Assembly (NCBI GenBank): GCA_003695505.1
Contig: RFIY01000203.1
Span: forward strand, 1 to 11,886
Direction of reading: 5' to 3'
DNA from: Candidatus Dadabacteria bacterium
GTDB taxonomy: Bacteria; J088
Length of the DNA stretch: 11,886 bases
Part shown: one piece after another, positions 1 through 7,526 of the stretch
How the letters are laid out: each line of letters starts with the position of its first letter
Position numbering within the stretch: the first letter of the stretch is position 1
Program-made: the position numbers and the translations under genes
The notes under the pieces: model-generated
What the model was told of the DNA's origin: nothing
Databases searched by the model: none
Seen by the model: only the letters and a program-made list of their open reading frames with translations

Positions 1-768
1 CAGGCGATCAGTCCGCTGATCGGTGAATGGGTCGCCCACTGGATCGGTTTTCCTGCGTTCATCACTGCAACGGCGGTTGCCTGCATCGCCGCCCTTGGCC
101 CAACGCTTCCGCTGGCGGCATTGCTGAACGAAACGAGGTTCGGACCGCAGACCGTAGCCGTGACCGATGCCGACGGTCGCCATCCGCTGTACTGGCCGCT
201 ACTGATTTATGCCGGGTTCATCGGCTCATTGTTCGGCGCGATGCTGACCTTCGTACCGGTGATGTTTTTGCAGGCGGGCGCGGACAATGTCGGCCCGTTT
301 TTTATCGGTTGTTCCGGCGCGGCGGTGTTTGTGCGGATCTTCTTTGGCGGCTGGGGCGATCGTGGCGACCGTGACCGCATCATGGCAGCCTCAGGTGCGC
401 TGGCGATCTTTACGGTCGCGCTGACGGCTGCGCTGGGCTTCCACATCGCCGAGGCCGGGCCGCACCGTCTGCTGATGGTGCTGATCGGCAGCATGTTTGG
501 TTTTGGCGTCGGGTTTTTCTATCCGGTTGCCAATGCACGTTTCATCGAGCTTGGTCCTGACGCGTTGCGCGGCAAGTATATGTCGTACTACTCGACAACT
601 TATGCAACCGGGATCACGACGGCTTCGTTCGTCTATGGCTATGTGGTCGAGTGGGCCGGCTACGGATGGATGTTTGCCGTGGCCTCGGCGCTGGCGTCGA
701 TGGCGCTCGGCCTGTGGATCCTGCGTTTCAGTCGGTCTCGTCGCGCCAGAATTTCCGCTCCCGCCTGA
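1..768 (+). CDS. MFS transporter, C-terminal part (5' end outside window)
   Basis: The frame is open from the first base to the TGA at 766-768, giving 255 residues without a start in the window. The product is very hydrophobic. After the first visible membrane segment and a loop comes a run of about six further segments. The motif GGWGDRGDRDRIM after the second segment of this half is the cytoplasmic loop typical of the Major Facilitator Superfamily between helices 8 and 9. The protein ends in a basic tail (RFSRSRRARISAPA), as expected for a cytoplasmic C terminus. It therefore appears to be helices 6 to 12 of a 12-helix inner-membrane transporter. The substrate cannot be read from this half. 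The last 41 bases overlap the 3' end of the convergent gene at 728-1693. Confidence 0.87.
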   Translation, partial: QAISPLIGEWVAHWIGFPAFITATAVACIAALGPTLPLAALLNETRFGPQTVAVTDADGRHPLYWPLLIYAGFIGSLFGAMLTFVPVMFLQAGADNVGPFFIGCSGAAVFVRIFFGGWGDRGDRDRIMAASGALAIFTVALTAALGFHIAEAGPHRLLMVLIGSMFGFGVGFFYPVANARFIELGPDALRGKYMSYYSTTYATGITTASFVYGYVVEWAGYGWMFAVASALASMALGLWILRFSRSRRARISAPA

Positions 769-1693
769 ACTCAGTTGTCACGAGCAGACCGCCTACCCAG
801 TCATCGCTGGTCCAGGTCAGGCCGCGTTCGGCATTGATCGCGAGCTCGATGCGGCCGCGCCGTTGCCAGCGTCGCCCGAGTTGCAGTCGTGCGACGGCGT
901 AGTGATGGAGATGCGTGGTCGTCAGCACACCGGACATCCCCGCGGCGCCGACCTGCACGCGCCACGCACCCGGCGTCCAGTCGACCGTGCCGCCCCAGAG
1001 GATTTCATCGGCCTGGCTTGAGCCGCGATCGTAGGCGGTCGGATCGCCGAGCGGCGCCAGGCCGACATGGGCGTTCAGCGTCACGTCAGAGGCAGGCCGT
1101 TTTCCGACATGGAACACGATGAAATAGTCGGCGACGCCGGTGCCCAGCCCAGCCAGGCCATTGCTGTCGCGGTAGTTGTGGCGGTCTTCGAAGATGTTCG
1201 TCGGTTTCGCGCTCGAAAACTTGACGCCGACGGTCATCGCGAGTGCCGGGCGGGCATCGTGTTCCTGCAACAGCCCGATCTTGGTACGAAACCTTGGGCT
1301 GTTTCCGCCCCAGCTGTGCTTGTCCTGGCGCGGCCACTCGGCGACCAGGTCGCTGTCGACCTGCAGCACGATGCGGTCTCCTGGCGCGACGCGCAACTGG
1401 CCGGGCAGTTGAACGAAGGTGCGCCGCTGCCAGTCCGGGTTCTCGACGCGCGCCATCTTGCGCGTGTAGTACACCAGGGCGCCGGTGCGTAGCGACCACC
1501 ATCCGCGCGGGTGCGTGTAGGCATCGTCCTGATGCGAGTACAGGTAGCCAAGTTGTTGCGCGAAGTTGAAGGTGTCCTTGCGGATCTCGTTCTGGGCGTC
1601 GACGCTACTTGCGGTCAGACAGCAGAAGAGCATCGAGACGGCTGCAATGCTGGCGTGGGCCACCAAACCAGTGGGGATCGTCCCAGAAAGCAT
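728..1693 (-). CDS. Secreted protein, probable outer-membrane beta-barrel, function unknown
   Basis: I do not recognise the family. The frame opens at 1795, but the region before 1693 lies inside the upstream gene. The ATG at 1693 gives 321 residues starting with a hydrophobic stretch (GLVAHASIAAVSMLFCCLTASSVDA) and a signal-peptidase-like VDA site before QNEIRKD. The mature part has no hydrophobic helices. It shows alternating short strands rich in aromatic and charged residues, for example RIVLQVDSDLVAEW, LAMTVGVKFSS, YFIVFHVG, WRVQVGAAGMSG and RIELAINAERGLTW, which suits an outer-membrane barrel. It does not end in the usual C-terminal aromatic residue. No clear Shine-Dalgarno stands before any candidate start, and the signal peptide is encoded within the 3' end of the upstream gene, so translation may depend on that gene. 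Alternative starts are the GTG at 1663, the ATG at 1633, or one further upstream that would add a basic n-region. Confidence 0.7.
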   Translation of the reverse strand: MLSGTIPTGLVAHASIAAVSMLFCCLTASSVDAQNEIRKDTFNFAQQLGYLYSHQDDAYTHPRGWWSLRTGALVYYTRKMARVENPDWQRRTFVQLPGQLRVAPGDRIVLQVDSDLVAEWPRQDKHSWGGNSPRFRTKIGLLQEHDARPALAMTVGVKFSSAKPTNIFEDRHNYRDSNGLAGLGTGVADYFIVFHVGKRPASDVTLNAHVGLAPLGDPTAYDRGSSQADEILWGGTVDWTPGAWRVQVGAAGMSGVLTTTHLHHYAVARLQLGRRWQRRGRIELAINAERGLTWTSDDWVGGLLVTTEFRRERKFWRDETD

Positions 1694-2165
1694 CCGAAAG
1701 AGACGCCTGCATTCCCTCGGTAAACGGATCGAGGCGGCGGATGGCATAAAGCGCATAGAGGGTATCCGGATCATATTCGGTGCGCCGCGGCTCATCGACC
1801 GTCAGCACCCGTTTGAGCAGCCAGCGGCTGCAATCCCAACGTCCGACGACAGTATAGCCGCGGATCCGGTCGGCATCCGCCAGCGAGTGTATCGAGACGA
1901 AGCGGTCAAAATCGGGGCTGGTCAGCGTCATCAGGGGAGGCGCGGCCGTGATTGGCTGTCCATTGCTGTCGGTGCCCGCCGCCGCGATCAGGTCCGCGAC
2001 GCGTGGATCGGGCGTGCCGGTCCGAATCGTTTCCTCGACCCAGACCGAGCGCGCGCGCTGGGCTTCGGACAGTGCGATACCAGAGAACGCGATGCCGAAA
2101 ATCACGGTGCAGCCGCTGCCCAGCAGGGCGATCAACCCGACAATCATGAGGTGAGCGCGATTCAT
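1605..2165 (-). CDS. Membrane-anchored hypothetical protein
   Basis: The product has 186 residues from the ATG at 2165 (MNRAHLMIVG). The frame stays open up to 2255, but that extension has no hydrophobic or basic character expected of an N terminus and runs into the dapC start. Residues 6 to about 32 are one long hydrophobic segment, so the protein is probably anchored in the inner membrane with a periplasmic domain. A cysteine within the segment (LLGSGC) faintly resembles a lipobox, but the hydrophobic stretch continues past it, so lipoprotein status is doubtful. The soluble part contains a WDCSRW motif and a second Cys near the end (RQHCSRL) and matches no family I know. It is the first gene of a two-gene minus-strand unit and overlaps the next gene by 89 bases. 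Confidence 0.68.
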   Translation of the reverse strand: MNRAHLMIVGLIALLGSGCTVIFGIAFSGIALSEAQRARSVWVEETIRTGTPDPRVADLIAAAGTDSNGQPITAAPPLMTLTSPDFDRFVSIHSLADADRIRGYTVVGRWDCSRWLLKRVLTVDEPRRTEYDPDTLYALYAIRRLDPFTEGMQASLSDAFWDDPHWFGGPRQHCSRLDALLLSDRK

Positions 2166-2174
2166 TTGCGGATG

Positions 2175-2203
2175 ATCATAGTCGGACGGAGGGGGCATTG
2201 CAA
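2175..2203 (-). promoter_or_regulatory. Candidate sigma70 promoter for the 2165 gene
   Basis: On the minus strand TTGCAA (2203-2198) is followed after 17 bp by TATGAT (2180-2175), which is 4/6 and 5/6 of the sigma70 consensus. Transcription would begin near 2168, only about three bases before the ATG at 2165. The mRNA would then be almost leaderless, which agrees with the absence of a Shine-Dalgarno. The 79-bp gap between this gene and dapC is the only room for divergent promoters; I see no convincing plus-strand promoter for dapC in it. Confidence 0.4.
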
Positions 2204-2244
2204 ACCAGTCGTTCTGTTGTCGGTTACCATGGTGCATACGACCT

Positions 2245-3438
2245 ATGCGCCCCACCTATGCACAGTTACCGCCGTACCCGTTTGACCGGTTGCGGACGTT
2301 GATCGACGGCACCGCGCCGCCGGCTGGCCTGGATCCCATCCGGCTGACGGTCGGTGCGCCGCGACGCCCGATCCCCGAACCCGCCCGGGCCGTGTGGAAT
2401 GAGGCCATTGAAGGACTCTCGGGCTACCCACCCATTCGCGGTGGTGAAGCGATCCGTACGGCGATCGCCCGCTGGCTCGAGCAGCGATTTCTCGACGGGG
2501 GATGCCTGGGGCGGGTGGATCCGGAGCGTCAGATCCTGCCGGTGTCGGGCACGCGTGAGGCGCTTTTTGCGATCGCGCAGGCGCTCATCGATCCGACCGG
2601 CGACGCGGTGGTGCTCCATCCCGACCCCGGCTACCAGATCTACGTAGGCGCAGCCCGATTTGCAGGCGCCAGGCCCGTGGCGTTGCCGTGTCGCGCAGAC
2701 ACCGGATTTTTGCCCGATTTCAGCGATGTGCCGGACGAGATCTGGCAGCGAACCAGGCTGGTGTATGTCGCGTCACCGGGAAATCCCACCGGCGCCGTCT
2801 GTGGGGTCGACTGGTATGCGTCGCTGTTTGAGCTTGCCGAGCGCTGGGGGTTCGTCGTGGTCGCGGACGAATGTTACAGCGAACTGTACCCGAGTGATGG
2901 TTCCCCGCCGCCTGGCGCGCTGGAGGCTTGTGCACGCACGGGACGGAACGGGTTCGAACGGGTACTCTGTTTCAACTCACTGTCGAAGCGGTCGAGCGTG
3001 CCCGGGTTGCGCAGCGGCTTCGTGGCGGGCGATGCGGAACTGATCGACCTGTTTGCGCGCTTTCGCACCTGGCACGGTGTGTCGATGTCGGGCGCGGTGC
3101 AGCGGGTCAGCGTAGCGCTCTGGTCGGACGAGGCTCACGTGGTCGAGGCGCGTCGCGGTTACGATGCGGCGTATGAAGCGTTTCTCGGCACGCTGGGACA
3201 CCCGAAGGCTCACCGACCGGCGGGAAGTTTTTATGTCTGGCTCGACACCGGCAGCGACGATACGGAATGGACGCGGCGGGCGTGGGCCGAGACGGGTGTG
3301 CTCGTCTTGCCGGGTAGCTTTTTGGTCGCAGACGCCGACCGCGCCAATCCCGCTCGCGGTTATGTCCGTATCTCGCTCGTCGAGCCGCCGGAGGTTTGTG
3401 CCGAGGCCGGGCGCCGGCTGGCACGGATGTTTGACTGA
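2245..3438 (+). CDS. dapC: Succinyldiaminopimelate aminotransferase DapC
   Basis: A PLP-dependent fold-type I aminotransferase of 397 residues, which converts N-succinyl-2-amino-6-oxopimelate and glutamate to N-succinyl-LL-diaminopimelate in the lysine and peptidoglycan pathway. The N terminus ([16 protein letters not shown]) followed by [12 protein letters not shown] is characteristic of the proteobacterial DapC group. Other landmarks are SPGNPTG with Asn180, the cofactor aspartate in ADECYSELY (Asp208), the Schiff-base lysine in [15 protein letters not shown] (Lys248), and the substrate-carboxylate arginine in GYVRISLVE (Arg375). The length is normal for the family. No good Shine-Dalgarno precedes the ATG at 2245; the start was chosen because it reproduces the family N terminus. 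dapD and dapE follow, which supports DapC rather than a general aromatic or aspartate aminotransferase. The arsC-like gene that sits among these genes in some relatives is absent. Confidence 0.93.
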   Translation: MRPTYAQLPPYPFDRLRTLIDGTAPPAGLDPIRLTVGAPRRPIPEPARAVWNEAIEGLSGYPPIRGGEAIRTAIARWLEQRFLDGGCLGRVDPERQILPVSGTREALFAIAQALIDPTGDAVVLHPDPGYQIYVGAARFAGARPVALPCRADTGFLPDFSDVPDEIWQRTRLVYVASPGNPTGAVCGVDWYASLFELAERWGFVVVADECYSELYPSDGSPPPGALEACARTGRNGFERVLCFNSLSKRSSVPGLRSGFVAGDAELIDLFARFRTWHGVSMSGAVQRVSVALWSDEAHVVEARRGYDAAYEAFLGTLGHPKAHRPAGSFYVWLDTGSDDTEWTRRAWAETGVLVLPGSFLVADADRANPARGYVRISLVEPPEVCAEAGRRLARMFD

Positions 3439-3477
3439 TTATCGAAACCGATCAGAATTCCGCAACGTATTTTTTAC

Positions 3478-3482
3478 AGGAG
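3478..3482 (+). promoter_or_regulatory. Shine-Dalgarno selecting the dapD GTG start
   Basis: AGGAG lies nine bases before the GTG at 3492. It fixes this non-ATG start, which also reproduces the normal DapD N terminus. The 53-bp dapC-dapD gap also holds a weak promoter-like pair, TTGACT at 3431-3436 and CAGAAT at 3453-3458 with a 16-bp spacer. I would not rely on that pair without transcript data. Confidence 0.7.
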
Positions 3483-3491
3483 CCGACAATC

Positions 3492-4325
3492 GTGAGCGAT
3501 TTGCAACAGACGATCGAAGCCGCCTTCGACAACCGTGATGCGATCAGCGCCGACAGTGCGCCCGCTGAGGTGCGACATGCCGTTGGCGCTGCGCTCGACC
3601 TGCTTGAGCGCGGCGAGGCCCGCGTCGCCGAGCCGAGCGGTGACGGCTGGCGCGTCAATGAATGGCTGAAGAAAGCGGTACTGCTGTCATTTCGTCTCGA
3701 ACCGAACCGCGTGATCGACGGTGGCTTCAGCCGTTTTTATGACAAGGTGCCGGTCAAGTTTTCCGGTTGGGACGAGGCGCGTTTCGCGGAGCAGGGAGCG
3801 CGCGTCGTGCCGCCGGCGACGGTGCGGCGTGGTTCGTATATCGGGCGCAACGTGATCCTGATGCCGAGCTATGTCAACATCGGCGCCTACGTTGGCGAGG
3901 GTACGATGGTGGACACCTGGGCGACCGTCGGATCGTGCGCGCAAATCGGCCGCAATGTGCATCTTTCGGGTGGAGCCGGCATCGGCGGGGTCCTTGAGCC
4001 GCTGCAGGCTGCGCCGACGATCATCGAAGACGACTGCTTCATCGGGGCGCGCAGTGAGGTGGTCGAGGGCGTCATCGTCGAGCGGGGGGCGGTCCTGTCG
4101 ATGGGTGTCTACATTGGCCAGAGTACGCGCATCTATGATCGAGAGACCGGAGAAGTCATCTATGGTCGGGTCCCCGCGGGGGCGGTCGTCGTGCCAGGGG
4201 CGTTGCCGGCAGCGGATGGCTCGCACAGTTTGTACTGCGCGGTAATCGTCAAACGTGTCGATGCGCAGACGCGGGCAAAGGTTGGCATCAATGAGCTGTT
4301 GCGCGAGGCCGGGCAGCAGGCGTGA
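3492..4325 (+). CDS. dapD: Tetrahydrodipicolinate N-succinyltransferase DapD
   Basis: Transfers succinyl from succinyl-CoA to tetrahydrodipicolinate, the step before DapC; cytoplasmic and trimeric in known members. The 277 residues (E. coli has 274) align along their length with the E. coli protein as I remember it. There is a helical N-terminal domain to about residue 100, including [11 protein letters not shown] and [11 protein letters not shown] left-handed beta-helix of hexapeptide repeats follows from about 105 to 235 with the hallmarks [28 protein letters not shown] and [15 protein letters not shown]. The C-terminal part has [11 protein letters not shown] and [10 protein letters not shown]. 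Asp141 and Glu189 fall at the positions proposed as catalytic in the mycobacterial enzyme. It starts with GTG and ends in a GTGA overlap with dapE, so the two are probably translationally coupled. Confidence 0.97.
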   Translation: MSDLQQTIEAAFDNRDAISADSAPAEVRHAVGAALDLLERGEARVAEPSGDGWRVNEWLKKAVLLSFRLEPNRVIDGGFSRFYDKVPVKFSGWDEARFAEQGARVVPPATVRRGSYIGRNVILMPSYVNIGAYVGEGTMVDTWATVGSCAQIGRNVHLSGGAGIGGVLEPLQAAPTIIEDDCFIGARSEVVEGVIVERGAVLSMGVYIGQSTRIYDRETGEVIYGRVPAGAVVVPGALPAADGSHSLYCAVIVKRVDAQTRAKVGINELLREAGQQA

Positions 4326-5470
4326 GTACGGTACTCGACCATGCGATGGCGTTGATGGCCTGCCCGTCCGTCACGCCGAATGATGCCGGTTGCCAGGACT
4401 ACGTTGCCGATGTATTGCAGCGCTGCGGCTGGCAGGTGCGGCGAATGCGCATCGACGACACCGACAACCTCTGGGCGACGTTGGGCGACGGGAGTCCGGT
4501 GCTTGCTTTCGCGGGGCATACGGACGTTGTGCCTCCAGGGCCCGAGGGCGACTGGACGTCGCCGCCATTTGCGCCAGAAGTGCGTGACGGCAAGCTCTAT
4601 GGCCGTGGCGCCTGCGACATGAAGGGCGCCATCGCGGCGTTTCTGGCCGTCTGCGAATCGCTTCACAAGCGGGATCTTCGACCCGATGGCACGCTGGCGG
4701 TGCTGCTGACGAGCGATGAAGAAGGCACAGGACGCAACGGAACCCGGGCCGCGTTGCAGCGCCTCTGGGCAGATGGCGTGCGCATCGACGGCGTGCTCGT
4801 CGGCGAGCCCAGCGCCAGCAGCCAGGCCGGAGACACGCTGCGACCGGGACGTCGCGGTTCGCTGTCGGCGCGGATCACAGTGCCGGGCCGACAGGGGCAT
4901 GTCGCCTATCCCGAAGCTGCGATCAACCCGATTCATCGGGCCGTGCCGGTACTCGATGAGCTGGCGCGCACGCAGTGGGATCAGGCCGACGACACCTTTC
5001 CGGCAACGAGTCTCCAGATTGTCTGGGTCGAGGCCGGCGTGCCTGGCGGTAGCGGTTACGCCGACAACGTCATCGCGCCCGAACTGCGCACAGGCATCAA
5101 CTTCCGGTTTCGGCCCGGCTCACCAGCCGAGACGCTGCAGGCCCGGGTCGAAGACCTGTTCGAACGCCACGGCATCGACGATGCCGTGTTCGACTGGACA
5201 TTGTCGGCAGAACCGTTCGTCACGACAGACCCGCGGCTGCTCGGCGCCGCCGAGGGGGCCGTCACCGACATCTGCGGCCAGCCACCGGCATCATCGACGG
5301 CGGGCGGCACGTCGGACGGACGGTTCTTTGCCGCACTTGGCGTGCCGGTTGTCGAGCTTGGGCTGCCGCATGGTACCGCGCATGCCGTCGACGAGTGTGT
5401 TGCGCTCGATGACCTGGATCGGCTGACGTTGATTTACGAGCGGCTGGTGCGCCGCTATTTTGGATTGTGA
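4322..5470 (+). CDS. dapE: Succinyl-diaminopimelate desuccinylase DapE
   Basis: A di-zinc M20-family amidohydrolase that removes succinate from N-succinyl-LL-diaminopimelate, giving LL-diaminopimelate for lysine and cell-wall synthesis. It has 382 residues (E. coli 375). The metal and catalytic residues are visible: His66 and Asp68 in [12 protein letters not shown], Asp99 in GRGACDMKG, Glu133 (base) and Glu134 in LTSDEEGTG, Glu162 in VGEPSA, and His354 in GTAHAVDE. Residues of about 180 to 295 form the usual dimerisation lid, opening with [33 protein letters not shown] near residue 320 is the conserved substrate-binding segment. The GTG start lies in the GTGA overlap with the dapD stop. No residue needed for catalysis appears to be missing. 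Confidence 0.96.
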   Translation: MSTVLDHAMALMACPSVTPNDAGCQDYVADVLQRCGWQVRRMRIDDTDNLWATLGDGSPVLAFAGHTDVVPPGPEGDWTSPPFAPEVRDGKLYGRGACDMKGAIAAFLAVCESLHKRDLRPDGTLAVLLTSDEEGTGRNGTRAALQRLWADGVRIDGVLVGEPSASSQAGDTLRPGRRGSLSARITVPGRQGHVAYPEAAINPIHRAVPVLDELARTQWDQADDTFPATSLQIVWVEAGVPGGSGYADNVIAPELRTGINFRFRPGSPAETLQARVEDLFERHGIDDAVFDWTLSAEPFVTTDPRLLGAAEGAVTDICGQPPASSTAGGTSDGRFFAALGVPVVELGLPHGTAHAVDECVALDDLDRLTLIYERLVRRYFGL

Positions 5471-5491
5471 TGTGCGCGACGGAGGACCACA

Positions 5492-5707
5492 ATGAGTGAT
5501 GCAATTCTGCCAGAAGGCGAATCGATGCGGCGGGCGGTACGCTGGATTTCCGAGCGACTCAAGGAGCAGCCGGACCAGGCATTGATGCCGCTGATCAATG
5601 AGGCAACGATGCAGTACGATTTATCACCAGTCGAAGCGGAGCAGCTGCTGATGTTCTACCGGCGAAAAGACTCCGTGTCGGCCCACCGCGAACACGCCGA
5701 GGACTGA
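5492..5707 (+). CDS. Small conserved-looking protein downstream of dapE
   Basis: A 71-residue product with a strong GGAGG at 5481-5485, six bases before the ATG. It starts 21 bases after the dapE stop and so is very likely the last gene of the dap transcript. The sequence is mostly helical and charged, without a signal peptide or membrane segment. An N-terminal helix (MRRAVRWISERLKE) is followed by ALMPLINEATMQYDLSPVEAEQLLMFYRR, which reads as two helices joined by a DLSP turn and could form a small helix-turn-helix or protein-binding unit. I do not know its function. Its place gives no proof of a role in lysine synthesis, since a downstream gene may only share the transcript. Confidence 0.75.
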   Translation: MSDAILPEGESMRRAVRWISERLKEQPDQALMPLINEATMQYDLSPVEAEQLLMFYRRKDSVSAHREHAED

Positions 5708-5708
5708 C

Positions 5709-5721
5709 GCGAACGCTTCGC
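5709..5721. terminator. Possible bidirectional terminator hairpin
   Basis: GCGAA, three bases, then TTCGC form a perfect 5-bp stem that fills most of the 17-bp gap between two convergent genes. There is no T-run on either strand, so evidence for intrinsic termination is weak and the repeat may be chance. Confidence 0.22.
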
Positions 5722-5724
5722 CCA

Positions 5725-6621
5725 TCAGCGGACGCAGGCGGGAATATTTGCCGGCTGGCTGAGCAGCGGCAGCGCGGACTCCAGCATCGGATCCCAGGTG
5801 TATTTGTTGTAGGTGCCGTTGGCGACGACATTGCGGAACTTGCCCGCGAACCAGGCCGAGATTTCGTATGTGTAGATCGATTGCATATCGGGCGGGCAGA
5901 CGTTGGACAGGCCGTCGAGCGCCTTCAATGCCGCGGCTTCGCCTGACGTCGCCAGCTCCGCCTCGGCGCGCGTAATGTGCCACAGGCCATACGCAGGTTC
6001 CTGCAGCGGCCGCGCTTTTTCCAGATAGGCCACCCCCTTCTTGACGGATCCGATACTCATCGGAAACGGTGGCAATTTGATGTACGCCTTGGCCTTGGCC
6101 AGCCAGACGGTGCCCAGCAGGTATTCCGGATCACGTCGTTCGGCCTCGTCGAGCAACTTGAAAAACTCCGGGATCATGTTCAGGGAATCGAGCACGCCGC
6201 GTACCAGCGCGTCGAATCCAAGGAACGCGGCCGACCAGAACGGACCCGCGGCATGTTCGGGGTGAGCCTGCATGAGTTTGAGTGCCATCGCACGGCCGAT
6301 GCGCGATACGCGCAGCCGTTGTTCTCCAGCCGGCAGCCCCTGCCACCAGAGCTGGCTGTACATCAGCGCCCAGTGGCCGTGGTCGAAACGTCCGGAGTCA
6401 CTGTAACTTTGCCAGAGGGCACGGACGAGATGTTCGGCGTCGGTCGGTGTCTCGAACCAGCGGCGGATGTACTCATAGTGGCTCCGGCTTGCCGGGGCAA
6501 GCGGGTCGTACTGATCGAGTTCCAGCATATTGCCGCCGGCCCGGCTTTGGGTTGGTAGCGCCAACGTGGCCGCGCTCGCAACTGAGGACTGCAACAGGGA
6601 TCTGCGGGATAGGGCGCGCAT
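5725..6621 (-). CDS. Tat-exported TPR-like protein, similar to TRAP-transporter T component
   Basis: The product has 298 residues from the ATG at 6621, chosen because GAGG stands just before it; a GTG at 6642 in the same frame has no ribosome site. The N terminus MRALSRRSLLQSS has a twin-arginine motif (S-R-R-S-L-L) followed by a short hydrophobic stretch and a likely cleavage after SRA near residue 28, which suggests Tat export to the periplasm. The mature part is all helical. The block running from PEYLLGTVWLAKAKAYIKLPPFP through KKGVAYLEKARPL to WHITRAEAELATSGEAAALKALD resembles the tetratricopeptide-like core of TatT, the TRAP-transporter-associated T component, including the KLPPFP segment before the lysine pair. 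I judge this by pattern only. No TRAP genes (DctP, DctQ, DctM) are nearby, so the protein may be an orphan with another partner. Confidence 0.72.
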   Translation of the reverse strand: MRALSRRSLLQSSVASAATLALPTQSRAGGNMLELDQYDPLAPASRSHYEYIRRWFETPTDAEHLVRALWQSYSDSGRFDHGHWALMYSQLWWQGLPAGEQRLRVSRIGRAMALKLMQAHPEHAAGPFWSAAFLGFDALVRGVLDSLNMIPEFFKLLDEAERRDPEYLLGTVWLAKAKAYIKLPPFPMSIGSVKKGVAYLEKARPLQEPAYGLWHITRAEAELATSGEAAALKALDGLSNVCPPDMQSIYTYEISAWFAGKFRNVVANGTYNKYTWDPMLESALPLLSQPANIPACVR

Positions 6622-6857
6622 GAGACCTCGGCGTCGGTGCACCAGAAATGGCTCTGTCAGGGTTGGACGTCTTCGCGTCCGAGAATGTTCCAGAGCAAAA
6701 ACAGCGTATCAGTCGCGGGCGTTGCCCGCATCTGAGGTCGGCGCGGGCGCTGAGGCGCGTTCAGTCCAAACGTCGTTAGGCGCGTTGCCGGTCTCGCGTA
6801 CAATATAAGGCGAGGCGTGGTAAACACGCAGGCAGAGACGGAACAGGACGATTCCCT
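6622..6857. promoter_or_regulatory. Divergent intergenic region with candidate -10
   Basis: These 236 bp separate the TatT-like gene from the divergent acyltransferase gene. On the plus strand TACAAT at 6799-6804 is a good -10 element, but the matching -35 position holds only TTAGGC (6776-6781), so the promoter would be weak or activator-dependent. The expected mRNA would have a leader of roughly 45 bases before the ATG at 6858, with AGGA at 6845-6848. GCGGGC-GTT-GCCCGC at 6715-6729 is a perfect 6-bp hairpin without a T-run. I found no clear promoter for the minus-strand gene. Confidence 0.35.
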
Positions 6858-7526
6858 ATGATATGGCGTCGCATTCGTAAGCGCCTGGGCGCGATGGTGT
6901 TGAGATGGATGGGCTGGAAGGCGGCCGGTGCGCCGCCGGAGCTCGACCGCTATGTGCTGATTGCCGCGCCGCACACGTCCAACTGGGATTTCATCCTGAC
7001 GAAGGCGCTGGCGTGGTATTACGACCTCGATATCCGCTGGATGGGGAAGCACACCCTGTTCCGGTTTCCTTATGGCTGGTTCATGCGGGCGATGGGCGGC
7101 ATCCCGATCACGCGGCATCGCCGCTCCAATGTCGTGGATGCTTCGGCGGCGCTGTTCGCCGAACGCGACAGCCTTGTGCTGACGGTCCCCGCCGAAGGGA
7201 CCCGCAGCCCGGTCGAGTTCTGGAAGTCGGGCTTTTACCACATCGCGCACAAGGCCGGTGTGCCGATTGTGCTGGGGTACCTTGACTATGGCACCAAAAC
7301 CGGTGGTTTCGGGCCCGTCATTGAGCCGAGCGGCGACCAGAAGCGGGATATGGAGCTGATTCGCGCGTTCTATGCGGACAAGGTTGGACGCCACCCCGAC
7401 AAGTTTCTCGAACCGCGTCTGCGCGGCGAGCAGGATGATGGCGATCTGGCGCAGTTGACGTCCGACGCTGCACCCAGGTCGGCCGACCTGGATGCCTCAG
7501 CCGTCGAGGTCCAGCAGCCAGAGTGA
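6858..7526 (+). CDS. PlsC-type lysophospholipid acyltransferase family protein
   Basis: The 222-residue product has the acyltransferase motifs in order. The catalytic HX4D motif is His39-Thr-Ser-Asn-Trp-Asp44 in IAAPHTSNWDF; motif II is GGIPITR (residues 80-86); motif III is PAEGTRS (111-117) with Glu113 and Gly114 for the acceptor phosphate; the fourth region is GVPIVLGYLDY. It therefore probably moves an acyl chain from acyl-CoA or acyl-ACP to a lysolipid or related alcohol at the inner face of the membrane. It has no strong membrane helix; a basic, amphipathic N terminus (MIWRRIRKRLGAMVLRWMGW) may dock it. It is shorter than true PlsC and closer to small members of the family whose substrate is unknown, so I give no gene symbol. 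The acidic C-terminal tail (from about residue 185) is low in complexity. Its last 30 bases overlap the convergent tetR-type gene. Confidence 0.85.
   Translation: MIWRRIRKRLGAMVLRWMGWKAAGAPPELDRYVLIAAPHTSNWDFILTKALAWYYDLDIRWMGKHTLFRFPYGWFMRAMGGIPITRHRRSNVVDASAALFAERDSLVLTVPAEGTRSPVEFWKSGFYHIAHKAGVPIVLGYLDYGTKTGGFGPVIEPSGDQKRDMELIRAFYADKVGRHPDKFLEPRLRGEQDDGDLAQLTSDAAPRSADLDASAVEVQQPE

Noticed and set aside
728-2165. One gene split by a frameshift instead of two overlapping genes.
   Set aside because: The first frame ends normally after a folded-looking C terminus, and the second begins with its own signal peptide and cleavage site, which would make no sense in the middle of a protein.
1566-2285. 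A 239-codon plus-strand open frame antisense to the two unknown genes.
   Set aside because: It has no coherent hydrophobic or domain pattern, overlaps the dapC start by 41 bases, and the minus-strand frames give a membrane anchor and a signal peptide in the right places.
4160-4936. A 258-codon minus-strand open frame opposite dapD and dapE.
   Set aside because: It is antisense to two clearly functional enzymes; long mirror frames are expected in GC-rich coding DNA.
6715-6729. GCGGGC-GTT-GCCCGC as an intrinsic terminator.
   Set aside because: There is no T-run directly after the stem on either strand, and it lies upstream of both divergent genes where a terminator is not needed.
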